Positions 24,648-33,628 of a stretch of 64,000 nt of DNA are shown one piece after another. Origin of the DNA: Altererythrobacter sp. B11. GTDB lineage: Bacteria > Pseudomonadota > Alphaproteobacteria > Sphingomonadales > Sphingomonadaceae. Position 1 is the stretch's first letter; the number at the start of each line of letters is the position of its first letter. The notes under the pieces are model-generated. The model worked only from the letters and a program-made list of their open reading frames with translations. It was not told the DNA's origin and ran no database searches. The DNA lies in assembly GCF_003569745.1 (NCBI RefSeq), contig NZ_AP018498.1:2207001-2271000 (forward strand), read 5' to 3'. Both the position numbers and the translations under genes were made by a program.

Positions 24648-25370
24648 ATGCAGCGCCTGATCGCCCCCGTCCTGCTGGCCTCCTGCCTGGCGGCGTGCCA
24701 GCCGGCCGCCGACGACGGCAGGCCGCCCAGCGCGCGCGAGTTCCCGCGTGCCTATCGCGGTGTGTCGGCCCCGGCGGGCAGCAGCGTCAGTTCCGAAAAG
24801 GCGCGTGACGACCGGCGCGAGGCCGAGACGGTGATGGAGCTTGCCGACATCCGCCCCGGCATGACGCTGGCCGATCTGGGCGCGGGCGAGGGCTATTATA
24901 CCGTGCGGCTTGCCGATCGCGTGGGGCCGCGCGGGCGCGTGCTGGCCGAGGATATCGATCCGGGCGTGCGCCGCCGGCTGGCCGACCGCGTGGAACGCGA
25001 ACGGCTGGACAATGTTTCGGTACAACTGGGCACCGTGGACAATCCGAAGCTGCCGGAAAATAGCTTCGACCGGATTTTCATGGTGCATATGTATCATGAG
25101 GTCGCCGAACCCTATGCCTTCCTGTGGAACATGCGTTCCGCCCTGCGCGAAGGTGGCAAGGTGATCGTGGTGGAGGTGGATGGGCCGCCTTCGCAACATG
25201 GGCTGGAGCCCAAGCTGCTGTTTTGCGAATTCGACCATGTCGGCTTCCGGCTGGAGGAATTTGTTCGCAAGCCGGAACTTGCAGGCTATTATGCGCAATT
25301 CGTGGCTGAAGGCCTGCGGCCTGAGCCGCAGGACATCGAACCATGCAGCCAGCCGGGCGACCAGAATTGA
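24648..25370 (+). CDS. Class I SAM-dependent methyltransferase with a lipoprotein signal
   Basis: A 240-residue protein. The N-terminus MQRLIAPVLLASCLAACQ has a hydrophobic stretch and a lipobox (LAAC, Cys17), predicting export and lipid attachment. The rest is a Rossmann methyltransferase: motif I LADLGAGEGYYTVRLA (about 75-90), an acidic residue after beta-2 (VLAEDIDP), and MVHMYHEVAEPYAFLWNMRSAL for the central part. SAM is not expected in the periplasm, so either the signal is not used, the protein faces the cytoplasm, or it has lost methylation. It is in the same direction as prfB (56 bases away) and the flavin oxidoreductase (36 bases). ATG 24648 was chosen because it yields the lipobox. 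Confidence 0.82.
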   Translation: MQRLIAPVLLASCLAACQPAADDGRPPSAREFPRAYRGVSAPAGSSVSSEKARDDRREAETVMELADIRPGMTLADLGAGEGYYTVRLADRVGPRGRVLAEDIDPGVRRRLADRVERERLDNVSVQLGTVDNPKLPENSFDRIFMVHMYHEVAEPYAFLWNMRSALREGGKVIVVEVDGPPSQHGLEPKLLFCEFDHVGFRLEEFVRKPELAGYYAQFVAEGLRPEPQDIEPCSQPGDQN

Positions 25371-25406
25371 AATGCACCGGGTAACCGGTGTGGTGCGGGG
25401 ATTTAG

Positions 25407-26813
25407 ATGGATTTCAAAGGGTTAAAGCCCATTCTCTATGGCGGGCGGGAAGTCTGGCCGCTGATCGAAGGCGGCAAGGGCGTATCGGCCACCAATCATG
25501 CGAGCTCTGGTGCCTGGGCGGCGGCCGGCGGCATCGGCACGGTGAGCGCGGTGAACGCCGACAGCTATGATGCGGAAGGCAAGATCATCCCGCAGGTCTA
25601 TGACCAGCTGACGCGCAAGGAGCGGCACGAGCAGTTGGTGCGCTATGCGATCGACGGCGCAGTGGAACAGGTCCACCGCGCCTACGATATTGCCGGCGGC
25701 CGCGGTGCGATCAACATCAACGTGCTGTGGGAAATGGGCGGGGCGCAGGCCGTGCTCGAAGGCGTGCTCGAACGCACGCGCGGGCTGGTGGCCGGGGTGA
25801 CCTGCGGCGCCGGCATGCCCTATCGCCTGGCGGAGATCGCCGCGCGCTTCAACGTCAACTATCTGCCGATCATCAGCTCCGCACGCGCCTTCCGCGCGCT
25901 GTGGAAACGGTCCTATCACAAGGTGGCCGATCTCATGGCGGCGGTGGTCTATGAAGATCCGTGGCTGGCTGGCGGCCACAACGGCCTGTCCAATGCGGAA
26001 GACCCCACCAAGCCGGAAGATCCCTATCCGCGGGTGAAGGCGCTGCGCGAAACGATGCGCAAGGAAGGCATTCCCGAATCGGTGCCGATCGTAATGGCGG
26101 GCGGGGTGTGGTTCCTGCGCGAATGGAACAACTGGATCGACAATCCCGAACTGGGCGCGATTGCCTTCCAGTTCGGCACCCGGCCGCTGCTCACGCATGA
26201 AAGCCCGATCCCGCAGGGTTGGAAGGATCGGCTGCGCACGCTGGAACCCGGTGACGTGCTGCTGCATCGTTTCAGCCCCACGGGCTTCTACAGCTCGGCC
26301 GTGCGCAATCCCTTCCTGCGCAATCTCGAAGGCCGCAGCGAGCGGCAGATTCCCTATTCGCGTGTCGAAGCGGGCGAGCACACGGTGCAGCTCGACGTTG
26401 GCGTGAAAGGCAAGAACTTCTGGGTCACGCCCAAGGACCGCGACCGCGCCCGTGCCTGGGTGGCGCAGGGCTATTCCGATGCGCTGAAGACGCCGGACGA
26501 CACGGTGGTGTTCGTGACGCCGGAAGATCGCCAGACGATCCGCGAAGATCAGGCCGCCTGCATGGGCTGCCTGTCGCATTGCGGCTTCTCGTCGTGGAAG
26601 GACCACGATGATTACACCACCGGCCGCCTGGCCGATCCGCGCAGCTTCTGCATCCAGAAGACGCTGCAGGATATCGCCCATGGCGACGATGTGGAGCAGA
26701 ACCTGATGTTCGCCGGCCATGCGGCCTATCGTTTCAAGCAAGATCCCTTCTATTCCAACAATTTCACCCCCACGGTGAAGCAGCTGGTCGATCGCATCCT
26801 GACCGGGGATTGA
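25407..26813 (+). CDS. NAD(P)H-dependent flavin oxidoreductase (nitronate monooxygenase-like) with C-terminal Cys cluster
   Basis: A 468-residue TIM-barrel flavoprotein. GLVAGVTCGAGMPYR and VPIVMAGGVWFLREWNN (about 228-244) correspond to the FMN-phosphate-binding loops of the 2-nitropropane dioxygenase/FabK family, and AIAFQFGTRPLLTHE to the segment that follows. Unlike the usual enzymes of about 330-360 residues, this one has about 100 extra C-terminal residues containing AACMGCLSHCGF, a compact CxxCxxxC group, and a later Cys in RSFCIQK. The cluster could bind a metal or an iron-sulfur centre; this is inference. Substrate unknown. Start ATG 25407 opens MDFKGLKPILYGGREVWPL and has no strong ribosome-binding site. 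Confidence 0.82.
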   Translation: MDFKGLKPILYGGREVWPLIEGGKGVSATNHASSGAWAAAGGIGTVSAVNADSYDAEGKIIPQVYDQLTRKERHEQLVRYAIDGAVEQVHRAYDIAGGRGAININVLWEMGGAQAVLEGVLERTRGLVAGVTCGAGMPYRLAEIAARFNVNYLPIISSARAFRALWKRSYHKVADLMAAVVYEDPWLAGGHNGLSNAEDPTKPEDPYPRVKALRETMRKEGIPESVPIVMAGGVWFLREWNNWIDNPELGAIAFQFGTRPLLTHESPIPQGWKDRLRTLEPGDVLLHRFSPTGFYSSAVRNPFLRNLEGRSERQIPYSRVEAGEHTVQLDVGVKGKNFWVTPKDRDRARAWVAQGYSDALKTPDDTVVFVTPEDRQTIREDQAACMGCLSHCGFSSWKDHDDYTTGRLADPRSFCIQKTLQDIAHGDDVEQNLMFAGHAAYRFKQDPFYSNNFTPTVKQLVDRILTGD

Positions 26814-26937
26814 GGCGCTATCCGGTGCTGCGGCGTCGCTCCGTTCGGCGGCCCCGAGCAGTGCCGGATTGGGAAACTCGTGCGAGCAGGGCGGGGCGCG
26901 CTTGAAGCGAATCCACGCGCGGCGCTAAGGAGCGGAA

Positions 26938-27402
26938 ATGCGCCGCTTTCTTGCCGCCCTTCTGCTGCTCGCCTGCCTGTCCGCCCCCGCCATGGGGCAG
27001 GAACGGGAGACGCCCTATTGGGCGACCTTGCGCGCGAGCGAGGTGAACATGCGCGTTGGGCCCAGCTCCGACTATCCCGTCTCCTGGGTCTATCGCCGGC
27101 AAGGGCTGCCGGTGAAGGTCATTCGCCTGAACCAGGGCTGGCGTCTCGTGCAGGACCCCGATGGTGCGGAAGGCTGGATCGTCGCCCGCCTGCTCAGCCC
27201 CGAACGCGGGGCCATCGTGATCGGCGAGGGCATGGCGGAAATCCACAAGGATGCCGCTGCCGGATCGCCCGTGCTGTGGCGGGCCGAACCGGGCGTGGTC
27301 GGCCGGCTCGGCGAGTGCGAGCAAGGCTGGTGCCGGCTCGATATGGACGGCCGCAAGGGATGGGTGCGCGAGGACCGCATCTGGGGCGGCGGGGAGCCGT
27401 AA
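26938..27402 (+). CDS. Exported SH3 domain protein
   Basis: A 154-residue protein with a signal peptide at 1-20 (FLAALLLLACLSAPAMG) and two bacterial SH3-like repeats: ASEVNMRVGPSSDYPVSWVYRRQGLPVKVI (about 33-62) and a second part from about 90 to 150 ending GRKGWVREDRIWG. Such SH3b domains usually bind peptidoglycan or mediate contacts in the periplasm. No enzyme domain is attached. AAGGAGCGGAA precedes the ATG. It stands alone between the flavin oxidoreductase and a convergent lipoprotein gene. Confidence 0.85.
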   Translation: MRRFLAALLLLACLSAPAMGQERETPYWATLRASEVNMRVGPSSDYPVSWVYRRQGLPVKVIRLNQGWRLVQDPDGAEGWIVARLLSPERGAIVIGEGMAEIHKDAAAGSPVLWRAEPGVVGRLGECEQGWCRLDMDGRKGWVREDRIWGGGEP

Positions 27403-27423
27403 TCTCGCCCGCTGCCAGGGGTT

Positions 27424-27813
27424 TCAGGCGGTCTTTTCGGCGGTGAGCGTCTGGCCGTTTTCCGACGTGATCGTCAAAGTCCCGTCCGCTGCCGGCTTGG
27501 TGAGGGTGTAGCAGGTTTCGCCCTCGGCCGTGCCGGCGGACAGGCACAGGCGGTCGCCTTCCTCCTGCCAGCTGCCCTGGGCGATGATGTCTCCGCCGAC
27601 GCTGTCGATATAGGTGCCGTCCGCGGCCAAAAAGCGGGACAGCGCGCGGCCATCCTCCAGCGTAATCTCATAGGATCCGGCCATGGCGCTGGGCGGCGCC
27701 TCCTCCACCAGCGGAGCATTATCGGTTTCCTGCTCGGCGGGCTCCTGTGCGGAACAGGCGGCGAGCAGGCTGAGCGATCCGGCCAGGGTTCCGGCAAGAG
27801 CGAGTGTCTTCAT
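27424..27813 (-). CDS. Small lipoprotein of unknown function
   Basis: A 129-residue predicted lipoprotein: MKTLALAGTLAGSLSLLAAC holds the signal and lipobox (Cys20). After an acidic linker (about 22-50) comes a small beta-rich domain (about 53-129, AGSYEITLEDGRALSRFLAADG...) with two cysteines, in RLCLSAG and ETCYTL, that could form a disulfide. I do not recognise the domain. The start at 27813 has GAGAGG upstream; a frame extending to 27846 lacks a site. It lies downstream of the thiolase gene on the same strand with 96 bases between and may be cotranscribed. Confidence 0.75.
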   Translation of the reverse strand: MKTLALAGTLAGSLSLLAACSAQEPAEQETDNAPLVEEAPPSAMAGSYEITLEDGRALSRFLAADGTYIDSVGGDIIAQGSWQEEGDRLCLSAGTAEGETCYTLTKPAADGTLTITSENGQTLTAEKTA

Positions 27814-27909
27814 GGTTCCTCTCCGTGTTGAGGGGTAGGGTAACATGGCGACGCTGGCGCTGACACCGCCGGGCGGCGGCGCGAGGCTTTGCCCCGCGCC
27901 GCTTGGGCA

Positions 27910-29106
27910 TCAGAGGATTTCCACCGCCACGGCGGTCGCTTCCCCGCCGCCGATGCACAGGCTGGCAATGCCCTTCTTTCCGCCGCGCGCCTTCAGCGCC
28001 GCCAGCAGGGTGACGATGATGCGCGTGCCGCTGGCACCGATGGGGTGCCCCAGCGCGGTGCCGCCGCCGTTCACATTGATCTTCTCATGCGGGATGCCGA
28101 TGTCGCGCATGGCGAACATGGCCACGCAGGCGAAGGCCTCGTTCACTTCGAACAGGTCGATCTCGTCCACGCTCCAGCCGGTCTTCTTCAGCAGCTTCTC
28201 GATCGCGCCCACCGGCGCAATCGTGAATTCCTTCGGCTCCTGCGCATGGGCCGCCATGCCCACGATCCGAGCGACAGGCGCAAGGCCCTTGTCCTTCGCC
28301 ACGCTTTCGCGCGTCACCACCAGCGCGGCCGCGCCGTCGGAGATGGAGGAGGACGTCGCCGCCGTGATCGTGCCGTCCTTGGCGAAGGCGGGCTTGAGCT
28401 GGGGAATCTTTTCCGGCCGGCCCTTCGAGGGCGCTTCGTCCGTATCGACGGTGACCTCACCCTTGCGGGTGGCAATCGTCACCGGCGCGATCTCCTCCGC
28501 GAAGGCACCGCCGGAAATGGCCGAGTTCGCCCGTGCGAGCGATTCGATGGCATATTCGTCCATGTCCTCGCGCGTGAGCTGGTACTGATTGGCCATGGTC
28601 TGGGCGAAGGAGCCCATCGCCGCGCCGGCCTCATAGGCATCTTCCAACCCGTCCAAGAACATGTGGTCATAGGCCGTGTCATGGCCGAGCCGTGCGCCCG
28701 AGCGGTGCTTTTTGAGCAGGTAGGGGGCGTTGGTCATGCTCTCCATGCCGCCCGCGATCACCATGTCCACCGCGCCGGCGGCCAGCGCTTCCGCGCCCAT
28801 GATCACGGTCTGCATGCCGCTGCCGCAGACCTTGTTCACCGTCGTGGCCTCCACGGACTTCGGCAGGCCGGCCTTGATCGCCGCCTGTCGCGCCGGCGCC
28901 TGGCCGAGACCTGCCGGAAGCACGCAGCCCATATAGATGCGATCCACGTCCTCGCCGCTCACGCCCGCGCGCTCCACCGCCGCCTTCACCGCCGTGGCGC
29001 CGAGATCGGTTGCGGAGGCATCCGCCAGCGAGCCCTGCATGCTGCCCATGGGCGTGCGCGCATAGGAGAGGATGACGATGGGATCGGCGTCGCTGAAATT
29101 CGGCAT
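27910..29106 (-). CDS. Acetyl-CoA C-acetyltransferase (thiolase)
   Basis: A 398-residue degradative/biosynthetic thiolase. The acyl-accepting cysteine is Cys94 in NKVCGSGMQT; the His base is in ALGHPIGASG (about 354-363), and the second active-site Cys is in SLCIGGGEATAVAVE near the C-terminus. It condenses two acetyl-CoA to acetoacetyl-CoA, or the reverse, in ketone-body, polyhydroxybutyrate or beta-oxidation metabolism. I chose ATG 29106 because it matches the family start and has AGGAGA upstream; the frame runs on to 29244 through the shared intergenic region with nuoA. Confidence 0.95.
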   Translation of the reverse strand: MPNFSDADPIVILSYARTPMGSMQGSLADASATDLGATAVKAAVERAGVSGEDVDRIYMGCVLPAGLGQAPARQAAIKAGLPKSVEATTVNKVCGSGMQTVIMGAEALAAGAVDMVIAGGMESMTNAPYLLKKHRSGARLGHDTAYDHMFLDGLEDAYEAGAAMGSFAQTMANQYQLTREDMDEYAIESLARANSAISGGAFAEEIAPVTIATRKGEVTVDTDEAPSKGRPEKIPQLKPAFAKDGTITAATSSSISDGAAALVVTRESVAKDKGLAPVARIVGMAAHAQEPKEFTIAPVGAIEKLLKKTGWSVDEIDLFEVNEAFACVAMFAMRDIGIPHEKINVNGGGTALGHPIGASGTRIIVTLLAALKARGGKKGIASLCIGGGEATAVAVEIL

Positions 29107-29144
29107 GGACGGGCTCTCCTGAGCAGGGATGTGATGGGAAGTGC

Positions 29145-29173
29145 GATTTAGGAAGCGGATGTGACATTGGCAA
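29145..29173 (-). promoter_or_regulatory. Candidate promoter for the thiolase gene
   Basis: On the minus strand TTGCCA (29168-29173) and TAAATC (29145-29150) are separated by 17 bases, a fair match to a housekeeping sigma-70 promoter, 39 bases upstream of the thiolase start. The same 187-base gap must hold the nuo operon promoter on the other strand, for which I find no clear pair. Confidence 0.35.
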
Positions 29174-29293
29174 TTAATACCCCGCACACCCGCTGCGCCG
29201 CCGGGGTCGGGCGAAAAGCGCGCCATGCCCCTTGAATGCCGCAATGCAGGGGGATAGGGGCCTCACGTCCGGTATTCCTAGCGAGTCAGCCCT

Positions 29294-29668
29294 TTGGTCG
29301 ATCTCACCCAATATCTTCCGATCCTGATCTTCCTCTTCATTGCGGTGGGTCTGTCGTCCCTGTTCGTGTTCCTGCCGATCGGCGTGTCGCGCCTCACCGG
29401 CAGCTACAAGCCGTCGGCGGAAAAGCTCAGCGAGTATGAATGCGGCTTCCCCGCCTTCGAAGATCCGCGCAGCCAGTTCGACGTGCGCTTCTATCTGGTG
29501 GCGATCCTGTTCATCATCTTCGACCTGGAAGCGGCATTCCTGTTTCCTTGGGCGGTGAGCCTCGATCTCACCGGATGGGCGGGCTGGCTGACCATGATGA
29601 TCTTCCTGTTCGAACTGGCCATCGGCCTTGCCTATGCGTGGAAGAAGGGAGCGCTGGAATGGGAGTGA
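29294..29668 (+). CDS. nuoA: NADH-quinone oxidoreductase subunit A
   Basis: A 124-residue membrane subunit of complex I with three transmembrane helices (about 6-26, 63-84, 94-114). The conserved quinone-site loop is [20 protein letters not shown], followed by [19 protein letters not shown]. The only start that keeps the first helix is TTG at 29294 (TTGGTCGATCTC); no ATG or usable GTG precedes the helix, and the ribosome-binding site is poor. It opens the nuo operon and overlaps nuoB by 10 bases. Confidence 0.96.
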   Translation: MVDLTQYLPILIFLFIAVGLSSLFVFLPIGVSRLTGSYKPSAEKLSEYECGFPAFEDPRSQFDVRFYLVAILFIIFDLEAAFLFPWAVSLDLTGWAGWLTMMIFLFELAIGLAYAWKKGALEWE

Positions 29669-30273
29669 AGGACGATATTCCCGGCGCCCATCTGGCGGCC
29701 AGCTCGACGCGCGATCCCGCGCATAACGCGGCGCTGCACCACCAGCCCACCGCGCTCGGCGGCGAGACGCGGCATCCGGACGCCGACTATTTCAACGCGC
29801 TGCAGACCGAGGTGAACGACAAGGGTTTCCTCGTCACCAGTACGGAAGAGCTGTTCCAGTGGGCCCGCACGGGTTCGCTGTGGTGGATGACCTTCGGCCT
29901 CGCCTGCTGCGCGGTGGAGATGATCCATGTGAACATGCCGCGTTACGACATGGAGCGGTTCGGCGTCGCCCCGCGCGCGTCCCCGCGCCAGAGCGACGTG
30001 ATGATCGTGGCCGGCACGCTGTGCAACAAGATGGCTCCGGCGCTCCGCAAGGTCTATGACCAGATGTCGGATCCGAAATACGTGATCTCCATGGGCAGCT
30101 GCGCCAATGGCGGCGGCTATTACCACTACAGCTACAGCGTTGTGCGCGGCTGCGACCGGATCGTGCCCGTGGATATCTACGTGCCGGGTTGCCCGCCGAC
30201 TGCCGAAGCGCTGCTGTACGGCGTGATGCAGCTGCAGCGGAAGATCCGCCGCGAAGGGACGATTGAACGATAA
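29659..30273 (+). CDS. nuoB: NADH-quinone oxidoreductase subunit B
   Basis: A 204-residue subunit carrying the terminal [4Fe-4S] cluster N2, which passes electrons to quinone. Ligands are the paired Cys in GLACCAVEM, Cys in [12 protein letters not shown] and Cys in VPGCPPTAE. The first 55 residues form a hydrophilic extension before the conserved core. ATG 29659 overlaps the nuoA end; GTG 29665 is possible but less likely. The stop TAA shares its last base with the nuoC ATG. Confidence 0.97.
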   Translation: MGVKDDIPGAHLAASSTRDPAHNAALHHQPTALGGETRHPDADYFNALQTEVNDKGFLVTSTEELFQWARTGSLWWMTFGLACCAVEMIHVNMPRYDMERFGVAPRASPRQSDVMIVAGTLCNKMAPALRKVYDQMSDPKYVISMGSCANGGGYYHYSYSVVRGCDRIVPVDIYVPGCPPTAEALLYGVMQLQRKIRREGTIER

Positions 30274-31247
30274 TGGCCGCCGTCCTCCATTCCGCCCCGA
30301 AGATCTCCGTGATCGAAGGGATCGCCGATACGCTCGCCGCCGCGCTGGGCGACATGCTGATCCACCAGAAGGAAGAGCATGGCGAGATCGTGCTCTCCGT
30401 GCAGCGGGAGCGCGTGGAAGACGCGCTGCGCCTGCTGCGTGACGAGCATGAATACCAGCAACTGATGGAGATCGCCGGCGCGGATTATCCGATCCGCGAA
30501 GAGCGGTTCGAAGTCGTCTACATGCTGCTGTCGGTCACCCGCAATCACCGCATCATGGTGAAGTGCCGCGCTGCCGAAAATACTCCCGTACCCACGGTCA
30601 CCACGCTGTGGCCTAATGCCGGGTGGCTGGAGCGCGAGGTGTACGACATGTACGGCGTGCTGTTCGACGGCAACACCGACCTGCGGCGTATCCTCACGGA
30701 CTACGGCTTCGAAGGGCATCCCTTCCGCAAGGATTTCCCGCTCACCGGCTATCAGGAACTGCGCTATTCCGAGGAGGAAAAGCGCGTGGTGTATGAACCC
30801 GTCGAGCTGGCGCAGGATTTCCGCACCTTCGATTTCATGAGCCCATGGGAAGGCGCGGATTACATCCTGCCGGGCGACGAGAAGTCGCAGGTTCCGCCGC
30901 CGGCCCCGATGCCGCAGGCGGTGAAGGAGCCGAATGGCACGGTCGACACCAAGGAACCGGTGACCCGGGGCGACCCGAAGGCCGATGTGCCGCAGACGAC
31001 CGACAAGCCTTCCGATACCGGCGCGGGCGCGAAGACGGACGCCAAGGCTGCCGATCGTGTGGCGCCCGCATCGCGCGGCGGCACGGTTGCGGGGCAGGGT
31101 GACGGCGAGCCGGTGCCGGTCGAGACTGATGTGGCGGAGCCCGAGGCTCCCGAGCCGACCGAGAGCCGGTCTGACGAAGCCGCGCCCAAGCCGCGCGGCC
31201 GCCGCAAGAAGGGTTCCACCGCGCCCGGCAAGGACGGAGACGAGTAA
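30273..31247 (+). CDS. nuoC: NADH-quinone oxidoreductase subunit C with long disordered tail
   Basis: A 324-residue protein. Residues 1-202 are a normal 30-kDa NuoC subunit, with [19 protein letters not shown] (about 121-139) and [18 protein letters not shown] (about 143-160). Residues 203-324 are an extra tail rich in Pro, Ala, Asp, Glu and Lys, low in complexity, ending in a basic patch ([11 protein letters not shown]) before a short acidic end. Most NuoC proteins end around residue 200-220. The tail could be a flexible linker or docking peptide on the peripheral arm. The gene is coupled to both neighbours by TAATG overlaps. Confidence 0.95.
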   Translation: MAAVLHSAPKISVIEGIADTLAAALGDMLIHQKEEHGEIVLSVQRERVEDALRLLRDEHEYQQLMEIAGADYPIREERFEVVYMLLSVTRNHRIMVKCRAAENTPVPTVTTLWPNAGWLEREVYDMYGVLFDGNTDLRRILTDYGFEGHPFRKDFPLTGYQELRYSEEEKRVVYEPVELAQDFRTFDFMSPWEGADYILPGDEKSQVPPPAPMPQAVKEPNGTVDTKEPVTRGDPKADVPQTTDKPSDTGAGAKTDAKAADRVAPASRGGTVAGQGDGEPVPVETDVAEPEAPEPTESRSDEAAPKPRGRRKKGSTAPGKDGDE

Positions 31248-32461
31248 TGGCGGGCCTGATCCAGGAATCGTCGCCCACCACCGGCGATGACGTCATCAGC
31301 AATTACACGATCAACTTCGGGCCGCAGCACCCGGCGGCGCACGGCGTGTTGCGCATGGTCATGGAGCTGGACGGCGAGATCATCGAGCGGATCGATCCGC
31401 ATGTGGGCCTGCTCCACCGCGGCACCGAGAAGCTGATCGAGCACAAGACCTATCTGCAGGCGCTGCCCTATTTCGACCGGCTCGATTACTGCAGCCCGCT
31501 GTGCATGGAGCACAGCTATGTGCTGGCAATCGAGAAGCTGCTGAATCTCGAAGTGCCGCTGCGCGCGCAATATCTGCGCGTGCTGTTTGCGGAGCTGACG
31601 CGCATCAGCAACCACCTGCTCAACATGGGCAGCCATGTGATGGACGTCGGCGCGATGACGCCGAACCTGTGGCTGTTCGAACTGCGCGAGGACTGCCTCA
31701 ATTTCTTCGAACGCGCGTCGGGCGCGCGGATGCACAGCGCCTGGTTCCGTCCGGGCGGCGTGCATCAGGACGTGCCGCTGAAGCTGCTCGCCGATATCGG
31801 CGACTGGGTCGACACGCGCCTGCCCGAGCTGTTCGAGGATGCGCTGTCGCTGGTTGCGGACAACCGCATCTTCAAGCAGCGCAACGTCGATATCGCGCTG
31901 GTGAGCAAGGAAGATGCGCTGGCCTGGGGCTTTTCCGGGCCGATGATCCGGGCGGCGGGCATCCCGTGGGATATCCGCAAGAGCCAGCCCTATGATGTGT
32001 ACGACCGGATGGATTTCGAAATCCCGGTGGGCACCAATTCGGACTGCTACGACCGGTTCATGGTCCGCGCGGAAGAGGTGCGCCAGTCCGCTCGCATCAT
32101 GAAGCAGTGTCTGGCCGAGATTCCGGAAGGGCCGATCGCCAGCAGCGACCGCAAGATTGTGCCGCCCAAGCGCGGCGAGATGAAGCAGTCGATGGAAGCG
32201 CTGATCCACCACTTCAAGCTCTACACTGAAGGCTTCCATGTGCCGGCGGGGGAGGTCTATGTGGCGACCGAAAGCCCCAAGGGGGAATTCGGCGTCTATC
32301 TGGTGAGCGACGGCACCAACAAGCCCTATCGCTGCAAGATCCGCCCCACGGCCTTCAGCCATCTGCAGGCGATGGATTTCATGAGCAAGGGACACATGCT
32401 GCCGGATGCGACTGCCATTCTCGGCGCGATCGACGTGGTGTTCGGGGAGTGCGACCGGTGA
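31247..32461 (+). CDS. nuoD: NADH-quinone oxidoreductase subunit D
   Basis: A 404-residue 49-kDa subunit that lines the quinone cavity of complex I. Conserved segments are [14 protein letters not shown] (about 24-37), with the quinone-headgroup His, [13 protein letters not shown] (about 53-65), [13 protein letters not shown], and the C-terminal DVVFGECDR. Length and sequence are standard. ATG 31247 overlaps the nuoC stop. Its own stop overlaps the GTG of an NTF2-like gene instead of leading directly into nuoE. Confidence 0.97.
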   Translation: MAGLIQESSPTTGDDVISNYTINFGPQHPAAHGVLRMVMELDGEIIERIDPHVGLLHRGTEKLIEHKTYLQALPYFDRLDYCSPLCMEHSYVLAIEKLLNLEVPLRAQYLRVLFAELTRISNHLLNMGSHVMDVGAMTPNLWLFELREDCLNFFERASGARMHSAWFRPGGVHQDVPLKLLADIGDWVDTRLPELFEDALSLVADNRIFKQRNVDIALVSKEDALAWGFSGPMIRAAGIPWDIRKSQPYDVYDRMDFEIPVGTNSDCYDRFMVRAEEVRQSARIMKQCLAEIPEGPIASSDRKIVPPKRGEMKQSMEALIHHFKLYTEGFHVPAGEVYVATESPKGEFGVYLVSDGTNKPYRCKIRPTAFSHLQAMDFMSKGHMLPDATAILGAIDVVFGECDR

Positions 32462-32790
32462 GTAAGCTGGCCATCGCCGAACTGATGATCGCGCATTACA
32501 ACGCGCAGGATGCCGACGCCTATGTCGCGCTGATGACGGAGGATGCCTGCGAGGCAGGCTATCGCGGCGCAGTGGTCCGCGAAGGGCGCGAGGGCACGCG
32601 CGAAGGTCTCAAGAAGATGTTCGCCGAGTTCCCGCAGAATCGCGCGGAAATCCTCAAGGGCTACGAACTCGGCGATTATGCCGTGTTGCACGAGCGTGTA
32701 TCGCGCTCCAGCGACAGCGAGCCGTTCGAAGTCATGTCTGTCTATTCCTTCGAGGGCGACAAGTGCTCTCGCGTGGAGTTTATCCGCTAA
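32458..32790 (+). CDS. NTF2-like (SnoaL) family protein inside the nuo operon
   Basis: A 110-residue protein starting with GTG at 32458, which overlaps the nuoD stop (GTGA). The sequence [30 protein letters not shown] is the typical opening of the nuclear transport factor 2/SnoaL cone fold (helix with a shared cavity), and [14 protein letters not shown] the next helix. Members may be small isomerases, hydrolases or non-enzymatic binding domains, so no function is assigned. It is not a complex I subunit. Its stop shares a base with the nuoE ATG, so it is produced with the operon. Confidence 0.8.
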   Translation: MSKLAIAELMIAHYNAQDADAYVALMTEDACEAGYRGAVVREGREGTREGLKKMFAEFPQNRAEILKGYELGDYAVLHERVSRSSDSEPFEVMSVYSFEGDKCSRVEFIR

Positions 32791-33458
32791 TGGCTGATCG
32801 TCATCTCGAGCCCGACAGCCCGGAAATCCGCGCGCGCTGGGGCAATTGGACCTTCAACGAGAAGTGGGCGGCCAAGGCGAAGGAAGCCGTGGCCCGCTAT
32901 CCCGAGGGCCGGCAGAAGAGCGCCGTGATGGCGCTGCTCGATTACGCCCAGCGCCAGGTGGGCGAGGAAACGAACACGCAGGGCTGGCTGCCGATCCCGG
33001 TGATCGAATATGTCGCCGCGCAGCTGGACATGCCGGTGATCCGCGTGGTGGAGGTCGCGACCTTCTACACGATGTACAACCTCGTCCCGGTGGGCAAATT
33101 CCATGTGCAGGTCTGCGGCACCACGCCCTGCATGCTGCGCGGCTCGGACGATATTCTCGATGCCTGCTACAAGCGCGGGATGAAGAAGGGCCACACCACC
33201 GGTGATGGCCTGTGGACGCTCAGCGAAGTGGAATGCATGGGCAACTGCGCCAGCGCGCCCATGGTCCAGATCAATGACGACAATTACGAGGACCTCACGC
33301 CCGAACGGCTCGACGCCGTGCTCGACGCGCTGGCCGCCGGCCAGACGCCCAAGCCCGGGACCCAGGAGCCCGGCCGTCATACGGTTGAGCCTTCGGGCGG
33401 CCCGAGCACGCTGAAGGACATGGTGAGCGAAAATCACGATTACCGGGGTGAGTGGTGA
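32790..33458 (+). CDS. nuoE: NADH-quinone oxidoreductase subunit E
   Basis: A 222-residue 24-kDa subunit with a thioredoxin-like fold holding the [2Fe-2S] cluster N1a. Ligand cysteines are in VQVCGTTPCMLRG (about 111-122) and ECMGNCASAP (about 149-158). The helix RQKSAVMALLDYAQRQ and EVATFYTMYN are the usual N-terminal features. The C-terminal about 35 residues (PGTQEPGRHTVEPSGG...) form an extra flexible end common in alphaproteobacteria. ATG 32790 overlaps the previous stop, and its TGA overlaps the next small gene. Confidence 0.97.
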   Translation: MADRHLEPDSPEIRARWGNWTFNEKWAAKAKEAVARYPEGRQKSAVMALLDYAQRQVGEETNTQGWLPIPVIEYVAAQLDMPVIRVVEVATFYTMYNLVPVGKFHVQVCGTTPCMLRGSDDILDACYKRGMKKGHTTGDGLWTLSEVECMGNCASAPMVQINDDNYEDLTPERLDAVLDALAAGQTPKPGTQEPGRHTVEPSGGPSTLKDMVSENHDYRGEW

Positions 33459-33628
33459 TGCCGAAATCGCTCAGGCTTGGCGCTCCGCTGGTCGGGATCG
33501 TTTTCCTCCTGCTCGCGGTGTTCAAGTTCCTCACCGGCCACAACTGGATCGTCTGGCTGATCCTGGCTTTCCTGTTCGGCGGCTTCCGCTTCTTCTTCGA
33601 CAAGGCGGAGAAGGAGCCGGAGGCATGA
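33458..33628 (+). CDS. Tiny two-helix membrane protein in the nuo operon
   Basis: A 56-residue protein starting at ATG 33458, which overlaps the nuoE stop. It begins [21 protein letters not shown], has two hydrophobic helices (about 8-22 and 29-46) separated by KFLTGHNW, and ends in a charged tail ([10 protein letters not shown]). I do not recognise the family. Its position, two-sided coupling (ATGA with the next gene) and membrane nature suggest a possible small accessory to complex I assembly, but this is inference from location only. Confidence 0.7.
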   Translation: MPKSLRLGAPLVGIVFLLLAVFKFLTGHNWIVWLILAFLFGGFRFFFDKAEKEPEA

